This document shows positions 11,309-17,848 of a stretch of 20,063 bases of DNA, piece by piece. Every line of letters begins with the position of its first letter. Position 1 is the first letter of the stretch. Under the pieces are notes generated by a model. The model was not told where the DNA came from and did not search any database. It worked only from the letters and a program-made list of their open reading frames with translations. The position numbers were made by a program, and so were the translations under genes. The stretch comes from a virus. The DNA lies in the IMG/VR virus record IMGVR_UViG_3300009553_000529, positions 1 through 20,063 of that record. One strand, given 5' to 3'.

Positions 11309-11670
11309 ACGACAAGTACATCCTCGACGCCGCCGGCGAGCCGCACCCCTGCGAGGACCTCTTCGCGTGGGGCCGCTGGATGCAGACCGCGGATCGTCAC
11401 GTGGCCAAGACGTTCTTTGGGGAGGTCTGGGTCTCGACCGTGTTCCTCGGGCTCGATCACAGCTTCCGCGAGATCGACGCGGCGATGGGGCGCACGCCGG
11501 GCCCGGCGATTCTCTGGGAGTCGATGGTGTTCGGGGGACCGCTCGACGGCGAGCAGAGGCGCTATGCGACGCGGGCGGAGGCGGATGCCGGGCACACCGC
11601 GTTGTGCATGGCCGTCGTGCGGGCGCTGGAGGTGGGCACGGCGCCGACGCGCGACGAGCGATCGACCTGA
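11305..11670 (+). CDS. Widespread phage hypothetical (VSTVFLGLDH family)
   Basis: The 121-residue protein contains KYILDAAGEPHPCEDLFAWG, then RHVAKTFFGEVWVSTVFLGL followed by DHSF, ILWESMVFGG and YATRAEADAGH. This string of motifs is typical of a very common temperate-phage protein of unknown function found among early or late-early genes. The full length is present. It is the last gene of the long rightward run. The 31 bases after it, before the end of the leftward block, hold GC-rich arms but no clear terminator. Confidence 0.78.
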   Translation: MNDKYILDAAGEPHPCEDLFAWGRWMQTADRHVAKTFFGEVWVSTVFLGLDHSFREIDAAMGRTPGPAILWESMVFGGPLDGEQRRYATRAEADAGHTALCMAVVRALEVGTAPTRDERST

Positions 11671-11701
11671 TCGTCGGCGCCGGCGTGCCTTCCCGAATCG
11701 T

Positions 11702-12022
11702 CTACGCCGCCGGCGTGTTCTTCACCACGGCGTCCGCCAGGGCGTCCGTGTTCGTCTTCAGCGAGTCCTGCAGCGCCTGCAGTTTCACCGGATCGGTCCC
11801 CGCGGCGGCGAGCGCGGCCGCGAGGCCATTGAGCAGCACGACGGCTGACTGTTCGGCGGTGGTGGTGGCGGCGACCTGGTCGGTGAGGGTGTCGAGCACA
11901 GCCATGATGGAGACTCCTTGAGCTTCGAGTTTGATCAGACGCGTGAGGATTTTCGCGAGGATGGGGTGCACGCTCACCGCATCGTCGGCCGGATCGAAGT
12001 GGACGTGCACGTCAATCTGCAT
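11702..12022 (-). CDS. Small coiled-coil phage hypothetical
   Basis: The 106-residue protein has a short beta start (MQIDVHVHFDPADDAVSVHP) and a long helix-forming body with Ala/Thr/Asp repeats (DTLTDQVAATTTAEQSAVVL, then AGTDPVKLQALQDSLKTNTD). Proteins of this AGTDP-KLQAL type occur in many phages without a settled role. It is last in the leftward block and converges on the rightward early operon. A GAGG ribosome site lies upstream (12026-12032 region). Confidence 0.62.
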   Translation of the reverse strand: MQIDVHVHFDPADDAVSVHPILAKILTRLIKLEAQGVSIMAVLDTLTDQVAATTTAEQSAVVLLNGLAAALAAAGTDPVKLQALQDSLKTNTDALADAVVKNTPAA

Positions 12023-12028
12023 ACAGCC

Positions 12029-12205
12029 TCAGCGCGGAACCTTCCCGAAATGCGGTTCGGAGGGCGGCCGGTTGGGCCACACCCGATCGGCCAGCCCGCG
12101 GATCTGCGCTTCGATCGCCGGCCGCTCGGCTTCGGGCGCCGTCTTCAGTCGGCGAAAGAGCTGCGTGATCGCCGCCAGGAGTTCCGCGCGGGTCGCGGCA
12201 TCCAT
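12029..12205 (-). CDS. Small hypothetical helical protein
   Basis: This 58-residue protein was found by translating the gap between neighbours. It starts MDAATRAELLAAITQLFRRL and continues with two helices (APEAERPAIEAQIRGLADRV), ending in PNRPPSEPHFGKVPR. Third positions are GC-rich and it fits exactly between the flanking leftward genes with a few bases on either side. No family is recognised. Confidence 0.55.
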   Translation of the reverse strand: MDAATRAELLAAITQLFRRLKTAPEAERPAIEAQIRGLADRVWPNRPPSEPHFGKVPR

Positions 12206-12208
12206 GCC

Positions 12209-12328
12209 TCATCCCCGCACCAGGGTCCAGACGTCGAGCGCGCGCGATCGCCAGGTGCCATGCGGCCAGCGGGCCCGCAGGATCCACCAGCGCGTCCGCA
12301 GCGGCCAGTGGCCGGTCATCGGCTTCAT
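12209..12328 (-). CDS. Tiny tryptophan/arginine-rich protein
   Basis: The 39-residue product (MKPMTGHWPLRTRWWILRAR and onward) has six Trp and many Arg. Its ATG overlaps the upstream stop (ATGA). Its amphipathic, basic nature could suit membrane or nucleic-acid contact, but no family is known. Being so short, it could be spurious; the exact coupling argues for it. Confidence 0.4.
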   Translation of the reverse strand: MKPMTGHWPLRTRWWILRARWPHGTWRSRALDVWTLVRG

Positions 12329-12735
12329 CGCCGCCGTTTCTCCGTGAGGGCTTTGCGGACGTGGGCGCCCTTCGACGGCTTCACGGTCGCCCAGAGCGCG
12401 GGATCGCCGGTCTCCGTGCAGTCGACGAGCATCGCCTCGACGCGGTCCCGATCGAGGCCCGCGGCGACGAGCTGCTCGGCCAGCATGTCCTGATTCAGCC
12501 GGCGCGTGCCTTGGCGTTCGTGGTGCCCGACGTCGTAGCCGTTGCACGTCACGCTGTCGTTGGACGCGAGGCCCGCCGCCAGGAGCAGGACATCGATGTC
12601 GTGGCGGAGGGCTTTCTCCTCCTCGACGAGCGGCGCGAGCGGGAGGATCTTCGCTTCGAGCGTCCGCTGTTTCCGCACCAGCGGCGGCAGGGGCGCGAGC
12701 GCGGGGTGCGTGGTGAACGTCCCGGTGTCAGGCAT
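12325..12735 (-). CDS. Hypothetical helical protein, about 136 residues
   Basis: It starts MPDTGTFTTHPALAPLPPLV and has a long helical first half (RKQRTLEAKILPLAPLVEEE then KALRHDIDVLLLAAGL). The middle reads SNDSVTCNGYDVGHHERQGT, and another helical pair follows (DMLAEQLVAAGLDRDRVEAM). The second half, with VAAGLDRDRVEAML and WATVKPSKGAHVRK, resembles phage proteins that have an N-terminal coiled coil and a C-terminal sequence-reading domain, but no name is justified. A longer start at 12810 adds CASC and CPGC pairs with poor codon usage and is less likely. The stop overlaps the next gene by ATGA. Confidence 0.6.
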   Translation of the reverse strand: MPDTGTFTTHPALAPLPPLVRKQRTLEAKILPLAPLVEEEKALRHDIDVLLLAAGLASNDSVTCNGYDVGHHERQGTRRLNQDMLAEQLVAAGLDRDRVEAMLVDCTETGDPALWATVKPSKGAHVRKALTEKRRR

Positions 12736-12895
12736 CCGGCCACATCCAGGGCAGACAGGGCGGCGCCGCCCAGAGACACCGCGGCAGGAGGCGCAGGATC
12801 TCGATCTCATCTTGCGCGCCGCGTTCGGCGGTCTCGCGGACCGTGAGGCGGGCGAGCACGGCGGGGAGCTGGGCGGTCGTAACGCTGTGGCCCAC
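12728..12895 (-). CDS. Possible 55-residue GTG-start protein between Acb2-like gene and its neighbour
   Basis: GTG at 12895 follows the stop of the Acb2-like gene directly, with AAGGGGA about nine bases upstream. The frame has high GC at third positions (about 48 of 55 codons by hand count) and begins MGHSVTTAQLPAVLARLTVR. It overlaps the next ATG by eight bases. The second half of the same DNA reads as a Cys-pair extension of the downstream gene in another frame. Which frame is used is unclear; codon use and the ribosome site favour this one. Confidence 0.45.
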   Translation of the reverse strand: MGHSVTTAQLPAVLARLTVRETAERGAQDEIEILRLLPRCLWAAPPCLPWMWPDA

Positions 12896-13114
12896 CTACG
12901 AGATCCCCTTCGTCGCGATCGCGGCGTTCAGGGTCATCACACATTCCCGCAGCTTGCGGATGGCGGCGGTCTGGTCGGCCGACGTCGGCGAGTTCTCGAG
13001 CGCGATGTACGCGAAGGCCTTCGCGCCGTTGCGGATCGCCTCGTACTGCTGCGCCTGATTGCCCTCGGGCGCGTGGTACGTGAAGAGGTCCTCGATCTTG
13101 TCCTTCAGGTCCAT
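12896..13114 (-). CDS. acb2: Acb2-like cyclic-oligonucleotide sponge (anti-CBASS)
   Basis: The 72-residue all-helical protein contains DLFTYHAPEGNQAQQYEAIR (9-28), then AKAFAYIALENSP, a basic helix (IRKLRECVMTLNAAIATKG) and a short end. The pattern F-x-YH-x-P, Q-x-x-YE-x-IR, a mid helix with SP and a last helix ending NAAIA is the one I know from Acb2 (the T4 Vs.4 / Pseudomonas phage type). Acb2 forms a small oligomer that binds cyclic di- and trinucleotides and starves CBASS effectors. Length matches the family. GAAGGG is upstream of the ATG. It lies in a leftward block of unrelated small genes, as expected for an accessory anti-defence gene. Assignment is from motif memory, not a search. 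Confidence 0.72.
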   Translation of the reverse strand: MDLKDKIEDLFTYHAPEGNQAQQYEAIRNGAKAFAYIALENSPTSADQTAAIRKLRECVMTLNAAIATKGIS

Positions 13115-13118
13115 CGGG

Positions 13119-13955
13119 TTATCCCTTCGCCCGGAACGCGGGCTCGTCCCAGCGCTCGATCACAAATTGCTGGCCGGCGATCTCGACCAGGAGGAACGGA
13201 TCCGGAATCGCCTCGCCCGACATCTCATCGCTGACATAGAACCGCGCCGACGGGCACGCATCGCGGACCGCCTTCACCGTCAGGAGCACGGGATACGGGA
13301 TCGGCTTGGTGTAGGGCTCGACCCCGCGTTGGACTTTGCCGTTGTACCCGGCGGCCGCGCCGGGGACGCGATCGATCGGCCGTAGCGGCCGCCAGCCCCA
13401 GACCACGCGCGGCGTGAGGTCGCCGACCGGGACCTTGTACAGGCTGTGCAGGTACTCGCGCACTTCCGCATCGACGTAGACGTGCAGCCCGAGCTCGGGG
13501 ACCAGCGCCTTGAAGCGTTCCAGGTCGACGGCCGCGGAGTTGATCCCGAGGTCCGCGACCAGGGCGGCGTAGTCGGCGTCGATCGCGGCCGGCTCACCGA
13601 TCGTTGTCGTCGACGTCGGGGCTTTGGCGGGCGGGCGCGTCTGTGGCGTGGGCGGCGTGCCCCAATCGACGCCGGACACGTAGGGCGACGGGATCGGGAG
13701 GTACGTGTCGAGCCGCGCATCGTACACCCGCCGCAGGTCAGGCGCCTGGTTCGCCGTGGCCGGAGGACGCGCCTGCATCCGCCGCAGGTCGTCCTCCGTC
13801 CTCGCGTTCATGTACGCGAGCAAGTCGCGCTGGAAGTTGTCGGCGACACGGGCGGACGCCCGCTCGGCCGTCTCCAGCGCGGTGCGCTCCGTGCCGCGCA
13901 TCGCGCTATTGCGGAGGACTTCGATCGACTCCAGGTAGTCAGAGAAGCTGGGCAT
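13119..13955 (-). CDS. Large hypothetical protein of the accessory block
   Basis: The 278-residue protein is well supported by GAGGTGA just before ATG 13955. It has a helical N-terminus (FSDYLESIEVLRNSAMRGTE, then ERASARVADNFQRDLLAYMN), a Pro/Thr-rich low-complexity middle (about 100-120, RPPAKAPTSTTT) and an alpha/beta C-terminal half ending DPFLLVEIAGQQFVIERWDE. No family is recognised. The C-terminal GGxxFVIERWDEPxF-type ending recalls small phage proteins describing DPFL-GRWDEP motifs, so a domain fusion is possible. It directly precedes the Acb2-like gene, so it may share its regulation and perhaps its counter-defence role. Confidence 0.7.
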   Translation of the reverse strand: MPSFSDYLESIEVLRNSAMRGTERTALETAERASARVADNFQRDLLAYMNARTEDDLRRMQARPPATANQAPDLRRVYDARLDTYLPIPSPYVSGVDWGTPPTPQTRPPAKAPTSTTTIGEPAAIDADYAALVADLGINSAAVDLERFKALVPELGLHVYVDAEVREYLHSLYKVPVGDLTPRVVWGWRPLRPIDRVPGAAAGYNGKVQRGVEPYTKPIPYPVLLTVKAVRDACPSARFYVSDEMSGEAIPDPFLLVEIAGQQFVIERWDEPAFRAKG

Positions 13956-13958
13956 CGG

Positions 13959-14153
13959 TCACCTCATCTCAGGGCGGACTTGTGCGGTAGGGCTATGGGT
14001 CACTGCACTCGTTGGTGGCCGCGCGTCCACAAAGCGTCGTCGGTGTCGTCGTCCGTCGTCCTCACGGTCGTACGGATGCGACCACGCGCAGCGGTTCAGG
14101 CGCCAGTTGATCACGTTCACGATCGTCGCGACCAGATACGCCACGGTCCTCAT
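13959..14153 (-). CDS. Small protein with N-terminal membrane segment
   Basis: The 64-residue frame begins MRTVAYLVATIVNVINWRLN, a hydrophobic stretch suitable for a membrane helix, then turns Arg/Asp-rich (SHPYDREDDGRRHRRRF). Codon use is good over the first half and poor over the second. It overlaps the 3' end of the zinc-ribbon gene for 92 bases in another frame, where its own codon pattern is the better of the two. It ends just before the large hypothetical gene. Its reality is uncertain. Confidence 0.42.
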   Translation of the reverse strand: MRTVAYLVATIVNVINWRLNRCAWSHPYDREDDGRRHRRRFVDARPPTSAVTHSPTAQVRPEMR

Positions 14154-14325
14154 GCAGGGGCAGCGTCCGGCCCGTCGCCGACTCCGCCGTTTCGAAGAGC
14201 TGATGGCAGGAGTCGCAGTGCCGCCAGCGCAGGTAGCGCAGCGCGTCGATCTTGTCGGGGCGCGAGTCGATCACCCGCGACTTCCACCCATGACAGGTCG
14301 GACACTGAAACTTGTCGGTCGTCAT
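14062..14325 (-). CDS. NrdR N-terminal-like zinc-ribbon protein
   Basis: The 87-residue frame starts MTTDKFQCPTCHGWKSRVID and carries C8-x2-C11 and C37-x2-C40 around RVIDSRPDKIDALRYLRWRH, then LFETAES. This CPxC-x-VIDSRP-x-R-R-x-CxxC-x-x-F-x-T pattern closely follows the DNA-binding zinc ribbon of NrdR, the repressor of ribonucleotide reductase genes. The ATP-cone domain that NrdR needs is absent, so it may be a stand-alone phage reader or a decoy. It is the first gene of the leftward block, next to a palindromic operator candidate. The tail past residue 57 overlaps another gene and has poor codon use. Confidence 0.6.
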   Translation of the reverse strand: MTTDKFQCPTCHGWKSRVIDSRPDKIDALRYLRWRHCDSCHQLFETAESATGRTLPLHEDRGVSGRDDRERDQLAPEPLRVVASVRP

Positions 14326-14472
14326 CCCCGCGCACCGGACAGCGTAAACCAAGCTCCGCTGGGCGCGTTCTACATCTAGAACACCTGCCCGAACGGCCGA
14401 CCTACGCTGAAGGTCTCGCCGCGCGTCGACCTGGCGCGTCACGTCCTCGTCACAACTGAAGGGATCCCGCGT
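14326..14472. promoter_or_regulatory. 147-base divergent intergenic region
   Basis: This is the only spacer between the leftward accessory block and the rightward late genes. It must hold promoters for both directions, but no convincing -35/-10 pair was found by eye. It contains the perfect inverted repeat GTTCTA-CATC-TAGAAC (14367-14382) and, on the right, GAAGGGAT as the ribosome site of the next gene. Confidence 0.5.
14367..14382. promoter_or_regulatory. Operator candidate GTTCTA-CATC-TAGAAC
   Basis: Six-base perfect arms flank a four-base centre, in the middle of a divergent promoter region. The spacing suits a dimeric helix-turn-helix repressor. The protein is unknown; candidates in the window are the repressor, the Cro-like protein, the double-HTH protein or the NrdR-like zinc ribbon beside it. 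Confidence 0.5.
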
Positions 14473-14628
14473 ATGCGGAGCGCGTCCACCCTGACCGGCG
14501 CGCTCTCCTGCCTCCCGCGACAGCTCGGCCTCGGCTGGGGCAAGGGCCGCCGCGTGATCCTGACGATCGTCCCCCGACGTCCCGAGAAACTGCGCATGGC
14601 GAAGGCCACCCTCCGAGCGGTCGCCTGA
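14473..14628 (+). CDS. Small hypothetical protein at start of late region
   Basis: This 51-residue protein was found by translation of the gap. GAAGGGAT lies just upstream of ATG 14473. The product (MRSASTLTGALSCLPRQLGL, then GWGKGRRVILTIVPRRPEKL) is basic with a short beta hairpin-like middle and ends TLRAVA. No family is recognised. TGATG overlap couples it to the next small gene. It is likely the first gene of the rightward late transcript. Confidence 0.5.
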   Translation: MRSASTLTGALSCLPRQLGLGWGKGRRVILTIVPRRPEKLRMAKATLRAVA

Positions 14629-14783
14629 TGAAACGCCCGCGCCGCTACGCGATCGACGGCGGCCGCTTCACGCTCGACGGCGGCGATCTCCTCGTCACCG
14701 ATCCGATCGCCGAGCCCGCCCCGGACGGCTGGGGCTTCGATTGGGCCCACTGGCACGCCCAGAAAGCCCGCCGGCGTGGCTGA
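14628..14783 (+). CDS. Small hypothetical protein
   Basis: This 51-residue frame was found by direct translation and is coupled by TGATG. The sequence has a beta start (RRYAIDGGRFTLDGGDLLVT), an acidic Pro-rich link and an aromatic end (GWGFDWAHWHAQKARRRG). It is unrecognised. The next gene starts eight bases before its stop. Confidence 0.5.
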   Translation: MKRPRRYAIDGGRFTLDGGDLLVTDPIAEPAPDGWGFDWAHWHAQKARRRG

Positions 14784-15090
14784 CGGCCACGGCGTCCGCC
14801 GGACGTATCAACGCGGCTGCAGCTGCCCGCGCTGCACCGACGCGAATCGCCAGTACAGCGCACGCTATCGAGAGGCGCGACGCGCGGGTCGGCCGCTCCT
14901 CGGGGCGCATGTCCCCGGCACCGAGGCGGCGCGGATCATCGCGGCACTCGTCCAGGAGGGCTACTTGAAGCAAGAGATCGCGGCCTGGCTGGGCCATCAG
15001 CGGCGGGAGCTGCAGTTCCGCCGCGGCGCCGGCGTGACGTGGCGGACGACCTTGCGGCTGCGCGTGATTCAGCGGCGAGTCTGCGGATGA
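14776..15090 (+). CDS. Phage HTH protein with Cys-rich head
   Basis: The 104-residue protein uses a GTG start. The head GVRRTYQRGCSCPRCTDANR carries C15, C17 and C20 and the HG-x-R-x-x-Y-x-x-GCxCxxC pattern common in phage proteins near terminase. Residues about 50-80 (GTEAARIIAALVQEGYLKQE, then IAAWLGHQRREL) read as a helix-turn-helix where Q73-E95 would touch DNA. It lies directly before TerS and could regulate the late operon or help packaging. The stop overlaps the TerS start by ATGA. Confidence 0.65.
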   Translation: MADGHGVRRTYQRGCSCPRCTDANRQYSARYREARRAGRPLLGAHVPGTEAARIIAALVQEGYLKQEIAAWLGHQRRELQFRRGAGVTWRTTLRLRVIQRRVCG

Positions 15091-15734
15091 CAGCAAAGAA
15101 AAAGGCGGCGAAGATGAAACCTCGGCGCCGTCGCGCCAGCAAGCCGCACGGGGTCGGTGTAAAGGTTGCGCCGCGTCAACCATCGGCGCCGGTCCTCGAC
15201 CCCGTAGGGCCGGCGGGTCTCTCCGTCCAGCATCAACGGTTCGTCGCCGAATACCTCATCGACCTGAACGCCACCGCGGCGTATCGCCGGACCTACGGCC
15301 TGGTGAAAGATGCCGACGTCAGCGGCCCGCGGCTGTTGGGAATTGTTGGGATCGCGGAGGCCATCGCTGTCGGCGCCGCGGCGCACCTGGCGGCCAACGA
15401 CCTCAGCGCGTCTCGCGTGCTCGAGGAGCTGCGCCGCATCGCGTTCGCCAACGTGCGCGAGTATTTCGAGGACACCGGCGACGCGAAACACCCGCACAGC
15501 CTCAGCGTCGAGCAAGGCGCCGCGCTCGCCGGCTTCGAGGTCCTGATCAAGAACGCGAAGGCCGGCGACGGCGTCACCGACACGATCCACAAGTTCAAGC
15601 TCTGGGACAAAGTGAAATCCCTCGAGCTGCTCGCGAAGCACTTCCACCTGGTCGACGAAGTCCTGACCATCGACACGGTCAAGGCCGATGAGCGGGTCGC
15701 GCGCCTGACGGCCGCGCGGAAGCGCACCACATGA
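15087..15734 (+). CDS. terS: Terminase small subunit
   Basis: The 215-residue protein has a Lys/Arg-rich start (MTAKKKAAKMKPRRRRASKP), then GLSVQHQRFVAEYLIDLNAT and AAYRRTYG (44-71), the hallmark of the Terminase_2 small-subunit family, where a helix-turn-helix binds the packaging start site. Residues 107-125 (SASRVLEELRRIAFANVRE) and the helical C-terminus with DKVKSLELLAKHFHLVDE complete the family pattern. TerS recognises viral DNA and hands it to TerL. ATGA coupling to both neighbours fits the late packaging operon. Confidence 0.9.
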   Translation: MTAKKKAAKMKPRRRRASKPHGVGVKVAPRQPSAPVLDPVGPAGLSVQHQRFVAEYLIDLNATAAYRRTYGLVKDADVSGPRLLGIVGIAEAIAVGAAAHLAANDLSASRVLEELRRIAFANVREYFEDTGDAKHPHSLSVEQGAALAGFEVLIKNAKAGDGVTDTIHKFKLWDKVKSLELLAKHFHLVDEVLTIDTVKADERVARLTAARKRTT

Positions 15735-17284
15735 GCGCGGGCTGGCGGGCCGCGACGCACGTGGCCGCCGGTGCCCAGAAACGGACCGCGGAGACGACCG
15801 CGACGGTCGAAGCCGACATCGAGCGCTGGGTCGCGAGCTGCTACTTCGATCCGCTCAAGTTCGTGCGCGGCGCGTATCCCTGGGGGGACCCCGGGCCCCT
15901 CGCCGACGAAACCGGGCCCGACGACAATCAAACCGAATTCCTCACGGAACTGGGCCGCGAGGTGACGGCGCGCGCGTTCGACGGCCTGGCGCCCGTCATG
16001 CCCGTCCTGATGGGGGAGACCTCGGGCCACGGCACCGGCAAGAGCGCGCTCGGCGCGTGGATCGCGGACTGGATCCGGTCCACCCGCCCGCACTCGATCG
16101 GCACGGTCACCGCGGGCACGGCGACACAGCTCGAGGAGCGCACCTGGGCGGCGATTCTGTTCTGGGGCAAGCTCTCGATCACCGCGCCGTGGTGGGACTT
16201 TCAGTCGCGCGGCATCTACTCGAAAGACTACCCGTCGACCTGGAAGGTCGTCGCGCAAACCAGCAAGGACCAGAACGCGCAGAGCTTCGCCGGCCAGCAC
16301 GCGAAGACGTCGACGTCGTGGTACCTGTTCGACGAGGCGAGCGAGATCGGCGACAAGATTTTCGAAACCGCGTACGGCGGCCTCACCGACGGCGAACCGA
16401 TGATGTTCGTCTGGGGCCAGATGGTCCGGAACACCGGCGAGTTCTACCGCGTGAGTTTCGGCAGCCTCGCCGCGCGCTGGAATCATCGCCGCGTGGACAG
16501 CCGCTCGAGCCGCTTCACCAACAAAGCGCTCATCGAGCAGTGGATTCTCGACTACGGCATCGACAGCGACTACATCAAGGTGCGCGTGCTCGGCCTCCCG
16601 CCGAGCGCGAACGAGCTGCAGTACATCGACAAGGCGCGGATCGACCTGGCGCGCGCTCGCGTGATGGTGCCGCTGCCCGACGATCCGCTGATTGCCGGCT
16701 TCGACGTCTCGGGCGGGGGGAAGGCCTGGAACGTGATCCGCTTCCGCCGCGGCCTCTGCGGCAACCCGCTGGGCGCCGACGGCAAGCCGCTGGGCCCCAT
16801 CCGGATGCCCGGCGAGAAGGACCCGGATCGATCGGCCCGCATCGCGCTCTGCGCGGAGCTGCTCAGCGATCGCCGACCCGGGCACGAGCTCGCCGCCCTG
16901 TTTGTCGACTCCGCCTTCGGCGCCGCGATCGTCTCGCGGCTGCACGCGCTCAAGTTCACCAACGTCCACGAGATCAACTTCGGCGGCGAGAGTCCGGACC
17001 CGCACGACTACAACCGCCGCGCCAACATGGCCCACAAGTGCAAGGACTACCTGCTCCTCGGGTCGCTGCCGGACGAGGACCGCCTCTGTGAGCAGCTCGG
17101 CCTCGCCGGCTATCACCACACCAAGGGCAAGCTCGTCATGGAATCGAAAGAGAGCATCCAGGCGCGCGGGGAAGCGAGCCCGGACGACAGCGACGCCTTC
17201 TGGTTGACCTTCGCGAGCGCCGTCGCGGTTCCACAAAAACCCACCACCCCCGCGCCGGCGCCGCCGTCGTCGCGATGGGGCTGA
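15731..17284 (+). CDS. terL: Terminase large subunit
   Basis: The 517-residue protein is the DNA-packaging motor and nuclease. The ATPase has Walker A SGHGTGKS (98-105) and Walker B YLFDEASE (198-205, D201/E202), plus a QLEERTWA helix after the first strand. The C-terminal RNase H-like nuclease shows three likely acidic positions, D325 in GFDVSGGGK, D393 in FVDSAFGAAI, and D485/D487 in SPDDSDAF. The P/A-rich tail (501-517) is probably disordered. Full length for the family. It is coupled to TerS by ATGA, and the next gene starts inside its last codons. Confidence 0.93.
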   Translation: MSAGWRAATHVAAGAQKRTAETTATVEADIERWVASCYFDPLKFVRGAYPWGDPGPLADETGPDDNQTEFLTELGREVTARAFDGLAPVMPVLMGETSGHGTGKSALGAWIADWIRSTRPHSIGTVTAGTATQLEERTWAAILFWGKLSITAPWWDFQSRGIYSKDYPSTWKVVAQTSKDQNAQSFAGQHAKTSTSWYLFDEASEIGDKIFETAYGGLTDGEPMMFVWGQMVRNTGEFYRVSFGSLAARWNHRRVDSRSSRFTNKALIEQWILDYGIDSDYIKVRVLGLPPSANELQYIDKARIDLARARVMVPLPDDPLIAGFDVSGGGKAWNVIRFRRGLCGNPLGADGKPLGPIRMPGEKDPDRSARIALCAELLSDRRPGHELAALFVDSAFGAAIVSRLHALKFTNVHEINFGGESPDPHDYNRRANMAHKCKDYLLLGSLPDEDRLCEQLGLAGYHHTKGKLVMESKESIQARGEASPDDSDAFWLTFASAVAVPQKPTTPAPAPPSSRWG

Positions 17285-17604
17285 GGGCTATGGTGAAGGG
17301 CATGGACGAACAGGCGATCGAACGCGCCGGCCGGCACGTGGCGCACCTGGATCTGGCGGATCACATCCTCAGCTGGGACAAGAAACAGGCGCGCGACACC
17401 GTCGAAGTCACGCCGGGCAACGCGGCGGACCTGGTGCAGGGCTTCGACAGCCAGCGGTATCGCCTCGTGCCGAACCCGGACGCGCGCCGCTGCCCGGTGG
17501 ACCCGTCGCACGGGATGCTGCAGATGCACGCGAGCGGCTCGCAGCTCATGTGCTGCACCACGCGCCCGACCGTGTGCGACTACGCGGAGCCGGTGAGCCG
17601 GTAA
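17275..17604 (+). CDS. Small late protein with Cys-rich end
   Basis: The 109-residue protein starts at ATG 17275, overlapping TerL by 10 bases; ATGs at 17290 and 17302 are also possible and none has a well spaced ribosome site. The N-terminus is helical (MDEQAIERAGRHVAHLDLAD). A C-terminal Cys/His section (RCPVDPSHG, then LMCCTTRPTVCDY) suggests a small zinc site. Unknown function. Its place between terminase and portal suggests a late structural or assembly role. Confidence 0.6.
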   Translation: MGLRAMVKGMDEQAIERAGRHVAHLDLADHILSWDKKQARDTVEVTPGNAADLVQGFDSQRYRLVPNPDARRCPVDPSHGMLQMHASGSQLMCCTTRPTVCDYAEPVSR

Positions 17605-17607
17605 GTC

Positions 17608-17847
17608 GTGCCGAGTCATCCCGATCGCGTCGCGTCGGCCGGCTTGTCCGCCGGCTATCAGTTCGGTGACGCGCGACACGAGGACTGGTTCATGACGCCG
17701 CAGTCCCTCGAGGAGCTGCGCGCCGCGATGTACGGCCCTGACTGGCGCCCGCTGCACGCGAACGCCGCGGACCACATCAAGGCCCGACAGGTCGCCGCCG
17801 CGCTCAACGATCCCGACCACTGGAATGTGATCGAAGGCGACCGATGA
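17608..17847 (+). CDS. Small hypothetical late protein
   Basis: The 79-residue protein starts at GTG 17608, four bases after the previous stop, with no strong ribosome site; MTPQSLEEL (residue 29) is an alternative start. It is helical with FMTPQSLEELRAAMYGPDWR and HIKARQVAAALNDPDHWN. No family is recognised. The gene follows the same small-late-gene run toward the portal. Confidence 0.5.
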   Translation: MPSHPDRVASAGLSAGYQFGDARHEDWFMTPQSLEELRAAMYGPDWRPLHANAADHIKARQVAAALNDPDHWNVIEGDR

Positions 17848-17848
17848 G

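Noticed and set aside
11671-11701. Bidirectional terminator between the converging operons
   Set aside because: GC-rich arms such as GGCGT/ACGCC pair only in short broken stretches and there is no T-rich flank on either strand.
15293-17236. 647-residue open frame antisense to terminase
   Set aside because: It is a shadow of GC-rich coding DNA: opposite to clear TerS/TerL motifs, rich in Arg/Ala/Val/Asp with no ribosome site or recognisable domain.
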